In this document: positions 44,839 to 53,384 of the stretch, one piece after another
Numbering within the stretch: the first letter of the stretch is position 1
Layout of the letters: each line of letters starts with the position of its first letter
Assembly (NCBI RefSeq): GCF_001639065.2
Contig: NZ_LQXO02000053.1
Coordinates: 1-64,000 of the forward strand
Direction of reading: 5' to 3'
From: Vibrio barjaei
GTDB lineage: Bacteria > Pseudomonadota > Gammaproteobacteria > Enterobacterales > Vibrionaceae
Length of the DNA stretch: 64,000 bases
Translations under genes and position numbers: made by a program
The notes under the pieces: model-generated
Databases searched by the model: none
The model's input: the letters and a program-made list of their open reading frames with translations, nothing else
What the model was told of the DNA's origin: nothing

Positions 44839-45741
44839 ATGTTCAAAAATAGACAAAACCTGTGCAAATCCGTCATTGATGAATTTAACATCAAGTCTGA
44901 GTGGATAGATGAAGTCTTTTTATCGGAGGCATGTGAAGAACGCTTCCTTTCGTCCAATGATATCCCTGAGTTTATTCCAGAAGATATCTTTATGGCTGGA
45001 ATGGCAAACCTGATTGAAGGCTACCATGTGGAGCGCAAGGGCATTGATGTACACACGGTATTATTCACAATCGAAGGCGGTGGCGTGTTAATGACGGAAG
45101 ATTTTGTTGCTCCTATTGAGCCATACTCGATAGTCGTATTACCTGCACACACCCCATATCGATTTGAGATCAACCCTCAATATAAACATTGGCGTATGAT
45201 CTGGTTTCTACCTAAAGCTCGACCACGCTGGCAACCGTTATCTGATTTAGGACAGAAGGTGCTGCCATTTCATGGCTGTGAACGGATTTGGGCCTTAATG
45301 ACACTTCTGTATTTGGAAATTGGTGGTAGAGCAAGCTATCGAAAACTGCTAGTAGGGGAAGTGTGTCGTATTATTACTGGGTTTGAGTCGCAACCAACCG
45401 ATTCAACAGTGCGAGTACAAGCCCTGTTCAGCCAAATTGAAGGCCAGCTTCATCTACCATGGACCGTTAAGAATATGGCGAATAAGACGTTTTTAAGTGA
45501 AGAGCAACTCTCGCGAATATGTAAGCGGCTTTACAACGTGTCACCACGAACAAGACTAATAAACCTGCGTATGGAAAAAGCGTGTGATTTGCTAAGAAAT
45601 AACGATTGGTCAATTGCCATGATTGCGGAGCGATTAGGATATCGCGATCCGTTCAATTTTACTCATAGGTTCACAAAACATATGGGTAGTTCACCGAGTG
45701 CATATCGTAAACAAGTCATGCAATCGAATGAAGAAAGATAG
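44839..45741 (+). CDS. AraC-family transcriptional regulator
   Basis: A 300-aa regulator. An N-terminal cupin ligand/dimer domain (LFTIEGGGVLM, EPYSIVVLPAHTPYRFE) precedes two C-terminal helix-turn-helix units (about 200-298) with MIAERLGYRDPFNFTHRFTKHMG-type signature pieces (IAERLGY, FNFTHRF) and GSSPSAYR. Its divergent layout suggests control of the MATE pump. The ligand is unknown. A short hairpin separates it from the convergent trxC. Confidence 0.9.
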   Translation: MFKNRQNLCKSVIDEFNIKSEWIDEVFLSEACEERFLSSNDIPEFIPEDIFMAGMANLIEGYHVERKGIDVHTVLFTIEGGGVLMTEDFVAPIEPYSIVVLPAHTPYRFEINPQYKHWRMIWFLPKARPRWQPLSDLGQKVLPFHGCERIWALMTLLYLEIGGRASYRKLLVGEVCRIITGFESQPTDSTVRVQALFSQIEGQLHLPWTVKNMANKTFLSEEQLSRICKRLYNVSPRTRLINLRMEKACDLLRNNDWSIAMIAERLGYRDPFNFTHRFTKHMGSSPSAYRKQVMQSNEER

Positions 45742-45757
45742 AGCGCGTCTGCGCTCT
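45740..45757. terminator. hairpin between araC-type gene and trxC
   Basis: A 7-bp stem (45740-45746 with 45751-45757, AGAGCGC/GCGCTCT) with a GTCT loop, overlapping the regulator's stop. There is no clear T run, so it is a weak shared terminator. Confidence 0.5.
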
Positions 45758-45765
45758 AATAGTGG

Positions 45766-46200
45766 TTATTTTGCAATAGCTTGCTCTAACCATTGGTCGA
45801 ACTGACCTTTTGGTAGAGCACCATTGATTACGTCTACGCGCTGACCATTTTTAAAGATCATAATGGTCGGAATACTTCTGATTTGAAATTGAGCTGCCAG
45901 TTGTTGCTGTTGTTCAGTATCAATTTTAATGAATCGTACCTGACCTTTGAGTTCTTCGGCGGTTTGTTGGAACACGGGCGCAAAACCAACGCAAGGATTG
46001 CACCACGTTGCCCAAAAATCGACAACAACGGGCTGCTTGCTGTTTAAAAGCGCGGAGAAGTTGTCTGACGTGCCTTCAATTGGTTGTCCATCAAGAAGTG
46101 GCGCTTTACAACGACCACAATTAGGTGATTCGGTGATTCTTTCTGCGGGTAAACGATTAAGTCCGTTGCATGATGGGCAACGGGTATTGATAGTCGACAT
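45766..46200 (-). CDS. trxC: thioredoxin 2 (WCNPC variant)
   Basis: A 144-aa cytoplasmic disulfide reductase. An N-terminal zinc ribbon (CPSC at 8-11, CGRC at 28-31) precedes a thioredoxin fold, as in E. coli TrxC. The active site reads W66-C67-N68-P69-C70 where thioredoxins have WCGPC. Downstream RSIPTIMIFKNGQ with the cis-Pro loop is intact. The start at 46200 has GGGAGAG before it; an ATG four codons upstream is less well placed. The Asn for Gly change could alter redox potential. Confidence 0.93.
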   Translation of the reverse strand: MSTINTRCPSCNGLNRLPAERITESPNCGRCKAPLLDGQPIEGTSDNFSALLNSKQPVVVDFWATWCNPCVGFAPVFQQTAEELKGQVRFIKIDTEQQQQLAAQFQIRSIPTIMIFKNGQRVDVINGALPKGQFDQWLEQAIAK

Positions 46201-46380
46201 GGTCTCTCCCAACCGTGAATTGAATTTATGAAATTAGGCTTCTGTGAGCCTTAGATTATGAGTATACTCGAAGCTCTTAGAGTCGGGATAGACAAGTTAT
46301 TATTGAAACTTATCACAGTGAGTTGATTGATATTATTTGTCTATCTCGATTGACGAAAACTATAAAAAAATAGGTACAGA

Positions 46381-47469
46381 ATGACAACATTTTACGCCGA
46401 AATCACTGGTTGGGGTAAGTGCCTTCCACCAGCGATCTTATCTAACCACGATCTTAGCACTGTAATGGAAACATCCGATGAGTGGATTAGAACCCGTACT
46501 GGTATAGAAAATCGTCGCATCAGCCATGTCAATACTTCTGAAATGGCAACCGTTGCTGCTAAGCACGCAATGGCATGTGCTGGAATCACGGCAGACGAAA
46601 TAGATTTGATTATCGTCGCTACCTGTTCTCCAGATTCTCTGATCCCTAATACTGCATCGCGCGTTCAGCAAAACTTAGGTGTTCCAGCCGCCGCAGCGTT
46701 CGACTTAAATGCGGCTTGTACTGGCTTTGTTTATGGCCTTGAAACAGCTACGAAACTGATCCAATCAGGTAACTATCGTAATGCAATCGTTATTGGCGCT
46801 GAGCGCCTATCGTTCTTCATTGACTGGAGTGAGCGTGATACCGCCGTATTATTCGGTGATGGCGCAGGTGCTGCAGTATTATCACGTACTGAATGCAAAG
46901 TTGGTCTTCAAGATGCACAGATTGGCTGTGACGCGAAAGGTCGCGATATTCTCGCGGTTCCAGCTTTTGGCACGTCAATGGAACGCTTTGCAGCAGATAA
47001 CGGTTACTTTGAATTTAATTTCATTGGTAAAGAAATCTTCAAGCGTGCAGTAAAAGGAATGGGGGCGGCAGCCAACACCGTTTTGACTCGTTCTAACCTA
47101 ACTAAAGAAGATATCGATGTTGTAATTCCGCATCAAGCTAATATTCGTATTATTCAAACCTTGTGTGATTTGTCTGGGATTGACCAAGATAAAGCATTCG
47201 TTAACATTCAAAACTACGGCAACACTTCTGCTGCGACTGTGCCAATCGCTCTTTGTGAAGCAATGGAGCAAGGGAGAGTTAAACCAGGAGATAACTTGTT
47301 ACTTGCGGCGTTTGGTGCGGGTCTGACATGGGGCGCTGGCCATATCAAATGGGGCGAGAGAGTCGAGCCCATTGGAAGTAGCGATGCTGCATTGCCACCG
47401 TGTGACAAGTCTGCGCTAGAGCTGATGAAAACGGCAATTGAGCATTGCCACAATAAACCAGCCAAATAA
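46381..47469 (+). CDS. beta-ketoacyl-ACP synthase III (FabH-type)
   Basis: A 362-aa condensing enzyme that starts fatty-acid chains from acyl-CoA and malonyl-ACP. The triad is C113 (NAACTGF), H251 (IPHQAN) and N281 (NYGNTS). It keeps the core of FabH (about 317 aa) but has a roughly 35-residue C-terminal extension with an extra CDKSALELM helix. It is unlinked to plsX, fabD or acpP, so it is the second FabH copy typical of vibrios rather than the housekeeping one. Promoter and AGG ribosome site are its own. Confidence 0.93.
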   Translation: MTTFYAEITGWGKCLPPAILSNHDLSTVMETSDEWIRTRTGIENRRISHVNTSEMATVAAKHAMACAGITADEIDLIIVATCSPDSLIPNTASRVQQNLGVPAAAAFDLNAACTGFVYGLETATKLIQSGNYRNAIVIGAERLSFFIDWSERDTAVLFGDGAGAAVLSRTECKVGLQDAQIGCDAKGRDILAVPAFGTSMERFAADNGYFEFNFIGKEIFKRAVKGMGAAANTVLTRSNLTKEDIDVVIPHQANIRIIQTLCDLSGIDQDKAFVNIQNYGNTSAATVPIALCEAMEQGRVKPGDNLLLAAFGAGLTWGAGHIKWGERVEPIGSSDAALPPCDKSALELMKTAIEHCHNKPAK

Positions 47470-47487
47470 TGCTGCTGTGAAATAAAA

Positions 47488-47516
47488 GAGCCAGAGATCC
47501 TTCTCTGGCTCCTGCC
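47488..47516 (-). terminator. terminator between fabH-type gene and the Ig-repeat lipoprotein gene
   Basis: A perfect 10-bp stem (47488-47497 with 47502-47511, GAGCCAGAGA/TCTCTGGCTC). The T-rich tail (CTTTTATTT) is on the minus strand, so it mainly ends the Ig-repeat gene. Confidence 0.8.
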
Positions 47517-47518
47517 TA

Positions 47519-50500
47519 CTAATATGCCGCAACACAAGATACAAGTCTGCTGTTTAAGTCGTTATCGTTTTTCAATACTCCAGTATTGATGTCCAAAACC
47601 TTGGAAGAGTTTAATGCGCGGTAACCGAAATTAGCAGGGTAAGGCCAATTGAAGTTGTCACCTAACGGGCCTCTATCGTTATAAAATGCCTCGAGCTCAT
47701 ATATTTCAGGTAAACGCCAAGTAGTACGATTTAAGAAAGAAACCTGTCCTAAATAACTACAGTACTTCTCAACATTGTTAACTGGACTCTTCGAAAACAC
47801 GGCATAAAATGTATTTGGAACACCTTGTCCTGGTGACCGAACATCAATAAAGCTATGTTCCTTAAATTCAAGAGCCCGAACGGCAGGTATTGAAGGGGAA
47901 GCTGTAAAGAGTAATGTATTGTTTGACGTACTTGTTACCTTTAAGCAAGCACCGTTAGTGTCGTTTGTAGTGCTATTAATTGAATCACAAACATTCACAT
48001 CTGTTGGTACGCTTAGCGTCACTGTATCTTCTAGGTCGCCCAAGCTAATAGTTATCTCGGCTCTTCCCAAACCAACGGCTTGTACTAAGCCATTGTTTGT
48101 CACTGTGGCTATTGATTCGTCGCTAGTGCTAAAGTTGACTATATCTCGGATATCATTCCCGTTTTGATCTTCTATAAGAATCGAGGCTTCGCCTGCTATA
48201 GGTAAAGTAATAGAACGGTTGGCAATAACAAATTGAGATACAGGAGAGATAACTTTTGTGGCCAGACTTTGAATGGGTAGTCCAGGTATTTCCGCAGAGA
48301 TAGTTAGCTCACCAAGCTGTTTCGCTTCAACTTGACCTTTATGGGTAATCAGAGCCGTAATTTGTGGGGACGTAGACCAGTTTACGAGATACGTAATATC
48401 TCTTGTCGAACCATCCGTCCAAGTACCAGTTGCTTTAACTGAACTAGTTTCATTGATCACTAGGTGCTCATTGACAGTGTCCTCAAAGTGAATTTCAAAG
48501 CTTTGCAGTACAGGCTCTAATACTTCTACATTAGAAATATCATAAATGTGGGAAAATGTGTTATCAGTTACCCTTATGATTGTCGTTCCTTCACTGAGAG
48601 GTGTGAATGCACCAGTTTGTGTATCCACTGTTCCTATCGAAGGATCGCGACTTGTCCACGTTAGACTGCTTAAATCAAATATCTCGCTACCGTCACTATA
48701 ATATTTAGTGACGGTTAAGTTAATTGGAATTCCCACTCTCGCTTGTAAGTTACTTGGCTCGAGTGATAACGCCACTAGTTCTGCAGAGGAAACCAAAACT
48801 GTTGTGTTAGCAGCATGCATGCCATTAACATCACCATTAATAGATATTGTAACAGGTCCACCTTCTTTATGAGCGGTGAGCTGGCCTGAGCTTGCGTTAA
48901 TGCTTGCGATAGTAGGGTCGCTACTCACGTAGCTATATGTTGAAGCTGAACCTAGGGTTGTTCTCCCACCAGTGGAACTAGTGAGTTCAAGATAGTAATT
49001 TGCTTGCGTGCCAGCAGGAATGATGGGGGGGCTATCACTTTTTATGGCCATACTAACAATATCCAGTACGCTGGAGTTTATAACGGTCAGTGGGACGGTG
49101 TCTGTGTGCTCTTGAAATACTGCCGTAATATCTACGGTTCCGGGAGTCATGCCCGTAACAAGCCCGAATCCATCTATGGTTGCGATCGATGTATCGGATG
49201 AAGACCACGATATTGATGGTGTATCTGTGATGTCTATTTCTCTAAGGTCGGATAGAATAGCTTTAGCATTAAACTGTTTGGTTTGAAGATCATTTATAAA
49301 ATGCGTTGTAGGAGTCACCATAATATTTTTTACAGTAGCTGGCGCAACGCGAACTGTAACAGAGTCAGAGAACGATTCACCATTGTAGTCTCCTGATACC
49401 CTAATTAACGTAGAGCCAGTAGCTTGAGCCGTTGCAAATCCACTTGCGGTTATAGAAACGATAGAAGGGTCATCACTGCTCCAAACTAAAGATGAATAGC
49501 TTGTAAAATCCAATGACTGACCGCTCTCGAAAACCAGGCTGGCTACTAACTGTTTGCTAAGGCCGATGGAGAGATTGAGGATTTGGGGTGAGACGGCAAA
49601 GTGTTGTACTGGTGACTCGGAGATTGAAACTCTTGCTGTAGCCACTAGACCTTTATAATTGGCGGTAACCTCAAGAGGAGAACTGCTAACTTTTTCTTTG
49701 ACCGTCAACTTGCCTTGAGTGGAAATCGAAGCGTGAACTGGTGAGTTTAAAGTCCATGTTGTTTGAGAGGATACATCATATGAATTACCATTTTCATCTA
49801 CCGCAATTGCAGAGAGCTTGCTCGTTGATAAGATAGGAATAGAGGCTGTTCCTGGTGAAATAGAAAAAGATGAAAACGAAAGGTCATTGTTGTCCACAAA
49901 AGCATGGGCTGAATCGCTAAATAGTGAGTTACCAACGGTGTAGCTTGCTGAGATGGTAACTTTTCCGGACTTTGGGCCAACAGTAAGTATCCCATTAGAA
50001 GCATTTATGGTCGCTATTTCAGGTGCATCTGTAGACCATATAGCGCTGGACGTAACGTCATTTGTTGTTGAGTCAGAATACAGAGCGGTGGCTGTGTATT
50101 GTTTAGTCATTCCACTGGTGAGGGTTGATGTTGAGGGAGTAACCGTCAGGTCTACCACCTCCGCTTCCGTTACCGTTAACAGCTTGGAGCCGGAGAATGA
50201 AATACCATTTGCGAAACCTTGAAGTTCAACATATACCTCACCTGGAGATAGTGCTGTCAATAAACCTGTAGACGCGACTATCGAGGCTCTATTAGTGTCG
50301 TTGACGCGCCATAGAGTGCTAGGCTGCTGAGTAACTTCTAAGGAAGTGCCATCATCGAATTGCGCAATAGCTTTATACTGTAATTTTGCACCTAACCCAA
50401 TAGACTCTTTAGGAGCTAAAATTGTGAGAGAATCTACTATAGCGTCGGTTACTAGCATAGGAACAACAGCTCGATATGTTTCACCTTGATACCTTGTTAC

Positions 50501-50839
50501 TGCAGTCACTTCGGCTTCGCCTACGCTTTTAGCATGTATTTTGTTATCTATAATATTGACTATAGATATGTCGGAAGATGACATTGAAATCTCGCCAGGT
50601 ACATTTTTACTCACCCCAGTTTCGTTGGAAACTAATGCAGCTTTCATTGGACTTGAGAAACCCACAGGGAGAGTCTTTCGGCTTTCTATAACTAATTGAA
50701 AATCTTCATTGTCTGATCTTGGGTTCTTAGATAGGCTTTCTTTAGAAGAATCGCAACCAGACAGTAAAATAAGGCATAAAGTTACTGTCACGTAGCAAAA
50801 AACTAAGTGGTTTGGTATCAAATGTCTATTACGGTTCAT
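47519..50839 (-). CDS. Ig-like (Big_2) repeat lipoprotein with a DUF1566-like end
   Basis: An exported lipoprotein of about 1106 aa. The signal ends at LLSGC. Some nine or ten bacterial Ig-like domains of 85-90 residues follow. Each carries a phrase such as GMTKQYTATALYSD then WSTDAPEIATINASNG and closes with TISASY-like text. The last 110 residues (WRLPEIYELEAFYNDRG, LVSCVAAY) look like a DUF1566/FGE-type C-type-lectin-like cap. The start at 50839 has GGAG nine bases upstream; the ATG at 50848 is too close to it. Probably an adhesin or surface stalk. The DNA is more AT-rich than the core genes. Confidence 0.85.
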   Translation of the reverse strand: MNRNRHLIPNHLVFCYVTVTLCLILLSGCDSSKESLSKNPRSDNEDFQLVIESRKTLPVGFSSPMKAALVSNETGVSKNVPGEISMSSSDISIVNIIDNKIHAKSVGEAEVTAVTRYQGETYRAVVPMLVTDAIVDSLTILAPKESIGLGAKLQYKAIAQFDDGTSLEVTQQPSTLWRVNDTNRASIVASTGLLTALSPGEVYVELQGFANGISFSGSKLLTVTEAEVVDLTVTPSTSTLTSGMTKQYTATALYSDSTTNDVTSSAIWSTDAPEIATINASNGILTVGPKSGKVTISASYTVGNSLFSDSAHAFVDNNDLSFSSFSISPGTASIPILSTSKLSAIAVDENGNSYDVSSQTTWTLNSPVHASISTQGKLTVKEKVSSSPLEVTANYKGLVATARVSISESPVQHFAVSPQILNLSIGLSKQLVASLVFESGQSLDFTSYSSLVWSSDDPSIVSITASGFATAQATGSTLIRVSGDYNGESFSDSVTVRVAPATVKNIMVTPTTHFINDLQTKQFNAKAILSDLREIDITDTPSISWSSSDTSIATIDGFGLVTGMTPGTVDITAVFQEHTDTVPLTVINSSVLDIVSMAIKSDSPPIIPAGTQANYYLELTSSTGGRTTLGSASTYSYVSSDPTIASINASSGQLTAHKEGGPVTISINGDVNGMHAANTTVLVSSAELVALSLEPSNLQARVGIPINLTVTKYYSDGSEIFDLSSLTWTSRDPSIGTVDTQTGAFTPLSEGTTIIRVTDNTFSHIYDISNVEVLEPVLQSFEIHFEDTVNEHLVINETSSVKATGTWTDGSTRDITYLVNWSTSPQITALITHKGQVEAKQLGELTISAEIPGLPIQSLATKVISPVSQFVIANRSITLPIAGEASILIEDQNGNDIRDIVNFSTSDESIATVTNNGLVQAVGLGRAEITISLGDLEDTVTLSVPTDVNVCDSINSTTNDTNGACLKVTSTSNNTLLFTASPSIPAVRALEFKEHSFIDVRSPGQGVPNTFYAVFSKSPVNNVEKYCSYLGQVSFLNRTTWRLPEIYELEAFYNDRGPLGDNFNWPYPANFGYRALNSSKVLDINTGVLKNDNDLNSRLVSCVAAY

Positions 50840-51236
50840 TTTTATCATCTCCGAGTAATCTTTAAGAAACTTGGTATACTTAGTTACTCCAAAAATTAAA
50901 CTTAAAATACACAGAGATAATAAAAGTCAATGAGAGAACTAAGATAAGGTATTTCTATATTTGTAACTGGAATACTAATGAATAAATGATACCGCTAGTA
51001 AGGTTTTCTGGAAGAAGAGTGCATTGCTGGGTCAATAGTGTACCAATGAAAACTGCAACGTTGATAAATAATGGGATATAAAGCTGCTGGAGAGAGAGCT
51101 AAATTACTGCTCATTATCATACCCTCCTAATTCTAGCTGTTAGAATATTACGAATAATAGAGTTCTGAACTCATAAGTACAAGGTTGAAAGCGCCGAAAT
51201 TTTATATTTAGAGTTTTTACTATGGAGGAAGCTACT

Positions 51237-51265
51237 TCCAAACAAAGCGTTATGCTTTGTTTGGA
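51237..51265. repeat. perfect 12-bp hairpin
   Basis: TCCAAACAAAGC (51237-51248) and GCTTTGTTTGGA (51254-51265) flank GTTAT. There is no T run on either strand and no gene within 380 bp, so it is not an ordinary terminator of a visible gene. Confidence 0.6.
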
Positions 51266-51429
51266 GATAGGCATGTGTTGGTAAATGTAAATTATTGGTA
51301 GAATGTCACACAAATTAGCTATTGGTCTCCATCAATCACATTCAGAAAACTAAGTTCATATTGTGAACATAATATTATGGTGAAATTTCAATTACCACAA
51401 ATACATTGGGGATAATTAAAGCTTCAAAT

Positions 51430-51451
51430 TAGTGTGATAATTTTCTCATTT
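51430..51451 (+). promoter_or_regulatory. CRP-like site upstream of tnaC
   Basis: TGTGA-N6-TCTCA with T-rich flanks matches the CRP consensus at nine of ten core bases. Catabolite control of tryptophanase by CRP is known in E. coli. The site is 150 bp before the TTGACA element, so the promoter it serves is unclear. Confidence 0.35.
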
Positions 51452-51599
51452 TTAATTAATTAAATGATAGAGTTCTTATTAATTGTGGCTTTCTTTTTCT
51501 TTAAGTATCTGAAACAAAAGGTTTTGGTGGAAACTCTCTGACAAAGCAATAACTCTAATGGGAATGTAATTTTACTTTGTTAGTTGAATGTTAGTAGGG

Positions 51600-51629
51600 T
51601 TGACATTATAGTTAACACTCTTGTTATAT
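51600..51629 (+). promoter_or_regulatory. sigma-70-like promoter for tnaC
   Basis: A perfect -35 TTGACA (51600-51605) is followed 18 bp later by TTATAT (51624-51629), a weak -10; TATATC one base on is an alternative. A leader peptide start lies 26 bp downstream. Confidence 0.5.
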
Positions 51630-51654
51630 CTATACTTACTTAAAGGAGGGCTAG

Positions 51655-51774
51655 ATGAATGTATTAGTGTCGCTTAAATCTATAATATCTTGTAATCGCT
51701 CACCTTTATTTTGGTTTCGTTGGTATACAGAGGATCCTTCACTAAAGAATATCTTCAAATCAGTCGATTTATAG
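51655..51774 (+). CDS. tnaC: tna operon leader peptide (TnaC-like)
   Basis: A 39-codon frame just before tnaA with a near-perfect AAAGGAGGG ribosome site 5 bases before the ATG. It carries two Trp (W20, W23) in LFWFRWYTEDP. In E. coli, TnaC stalls the ribosome when tryptophan is high, through W12, D16 and a final Pro, and so blocks Rho termination before tnaA. Here W23-x3-D27 keeps the W/D spacing but there is no Pro at the end, and the peptide is longer (39 against 24 codons). A 125-nt spacer separates it from tnaA. Confidence 0.7.
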   Translation: MNVLVSLKSIISCNRSPLFWFRWYTEDPSLKNIFKSVDL

Positions 51775-51899
51775 TTCTGTTTAAACCTTAAAATGGCGGG
51801 TTGACCGTCGGGTTTATCTCGTCCGAAATATATCTTACTAAGAATCCAGTGACGAGATGTAAGACATTAAGATAATTATAAAATTTGATTGGAATAACA

Positions 51900-53309
51900 A
51901 TGAAGACTTCACCACAACCATATAAAATTAAATCAGTAGAACCTATTAATCTACTGTCGAGGGAGCAGCGTTACGCAGCTTTAGAACGCGTGGGTTTTAA
52001 CCCGTTTCTACTAAAAAGCGAAGAAGTATTTATAGACCTGTTAACAGACTCTGGTACAGGGGCAATGAGTCAGAATCAATGGGCCGCAATTATGGTAGGG
52101 GATGAATCGTACGCAGGTAGTACGAGCTTTTACAATTTAGAGAGTGCCGTTGCAGATATCTTCAATTATAAATATACGATACCTGTTCACCAAGGGCGAG
52201 GTGCTGAGAAGATATTATTCCCTGTGCTTATAGATAAAATGCGTAGAGAAAGGGGAGGAAAGGAGCCCGTATTTATTTCTAACTATCACTTTGATACAAC
52301 CGCTGCGCATGTAGAACTGAGTGGAGCAAAAGCTATCAACGTTGTAGTTGAAGAAGCTTATGCTTTGAATGAACACTTTGATTGGAAGGGAAATTTCGAT
52401 CTAACTAAGTTGATTGGATATATCGAGCTTCATGGCCCAGAAAATGTTGCTGCTATTATTATTACAGTTACCTGTAATAGTATGGGGGGACAACCAGTTT
52501 CCTTAGATAACATTAAAGCAGTTCATGACATAGCAAAAGAATTTGATATTCCAGTGGTTATGGACGCAGCAAGATTTGCTGAGAATGCTTATTTTATAAA
52601 GCAGAGGGATGAGCATTACGTAGACCATGAAATATCAGAAATTGTGAAGGAAATGTTTCAATATGCTGATATATTTACAATGTCGGCAAAAAAGGATGCG
52701 ATGGTAAATATAGGAGGGCTATGTTGTTTTAAAGGTGACGAAGATCTATATAGAGAGGCTCAAGTTCACTGTATACCGATGGAGGGGTTTGCAACCTACG
52801 GCGGGATGTCGGGTCGTGATATTGAAGCTCTGACGGTTGGTTTGTATGAAGCAATGGATTACAACTATCTTTCAACGAGAATTAGTCAAGTAGACAGACT
52901 CGCTCAAAAGTTAGCAAATGCGGGTATACCTGTACAAACTCCAACCGGAGGACATGCGGTCTTTATAGACGCTAGAGCATTTTTACCACACCTCTCAGTC
53001 GGTGAATTTCCAGGGCATGCATTAGCGAATGCTCTTTATTTAGAGGCAGGTATACGTTCTGCAGAGATAGGGTCTTTGTTATTGGGCCGAGACCCAGTGA
53101 CCGGAATACAGAAATCATCGCCAACAGAACTCCTTCGTTTGGCTATTCCACGGCGTACTTATACAAATGAACATATGGACTATGTTGCGGAAAATTTGAT
53201 TGAACTAAAGAAAAAGAAATCGAGCATTCCTGGTTATAGGTTTACCTACGAACCACTAGTTTTACGTCATTTCTTGGCTCAGTTTGAGCCGGTGATAAAA
53301 GTAAGTTAA
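51900..53309 (+). CDS. tnaA: tryptophanase
   Basis: PLP-dependent beta-eliminating lyase of 469 aa converting L-tryptophan to indole, pyruvate and ammonia. The PLP lysine lies in MSAKKDAMV (K264-K265). SNYHFDTT carries the Asp that marks tryptophanase; tyrosine phenol-lyase has FTTT there. Likewise EIGSLLLGRD matches tryptophanase and not the Arg-bearing lyase segment. The ATG at 51900 has GGA 6 bases upstream. It sits between a leader peptide and a Trp permease, as in other tna operons. Indole is a known vibrio signal. Confidence 0.95.
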   Translation: MKTSPQPYKIKSVEPINLLSREQRYAALERVGFNPFLLKSEEVFIDLLTDSGTGAMSQNQWAAIMVGDESYAGSTSFYNLESAVADIFNYKYTIPVHQGRGAEKILFPVLIDKMRRERGGKEPVFISNYHFDTTAAHVELSGAKAINVVVEEAYALNEHFDWKGNFDLTKLIGYIELHGPENVAAIIITVTCNSMGGQPVSLDNIKAVHDIAKEFDIPVVMDAARFAENAYFIKQRDEHYVDHEISEIVKEMFQYADIFTMSAKKDAMVNIGGLCCFKGDEDLYREAQVHCIPMEGFATYGGMSGRDIEALTVGLYEAMDYNYLSTRISQVDRLAQKLANAGIPVQTPTGGHAVFIDARAFLPHLSVGEFPGHALANALYLEAGIRSAEIGSLLLGRDPVTGIQKSSPTELLRLAIPRRTYTNEHMDYVAENLIELKKKKSSIPGYRFTYEPLVLRHFLAQFEPVIKVS

Positions 53310-53384
53310 TCAATTTCTCTGTCTCTATAGTCGCTGAGTAGGGGCAGAGCATTTTCCAAGTATAAGTAAATAGGCTTCAAAGCA

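Larger units (their letters stand above)
50840..51654. other. 815-bp AT-rich intergenic region upstream of tnaC
   Basis: No gene of convincing form is seen. A 31-codon frame at about 50987-51082 lacks a ribosome site. It holds a strong hairpin (51237-51265), a CRP-like site (51430-51451), a promoter-like TTGACA at 51600, and near 51355 a GTTCA-N5-TGAAC palindrome. It probably contains the promoters of both flanking units. Confidence 0.5.

Noticed and set aside
50987..51082. 31-codon frame in the region before tna
   Set aside because: The text looks protein-like but there is no ribosome site and no neighbour; it is recorded only as part of the intergenic entry.
51540..51560. TyrR box before tnaC
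   Set aside because: Only a TGTAA half matches; the second half is not conserved.
51900..53309. Tyrosine phenol-lyase instead of tryptophanase
   Set aside because: The FDTT motif and EIGSLLLGRD match tryptophanase, the lyase-specific Thr and Arg are absent, and a Trp permease follows.
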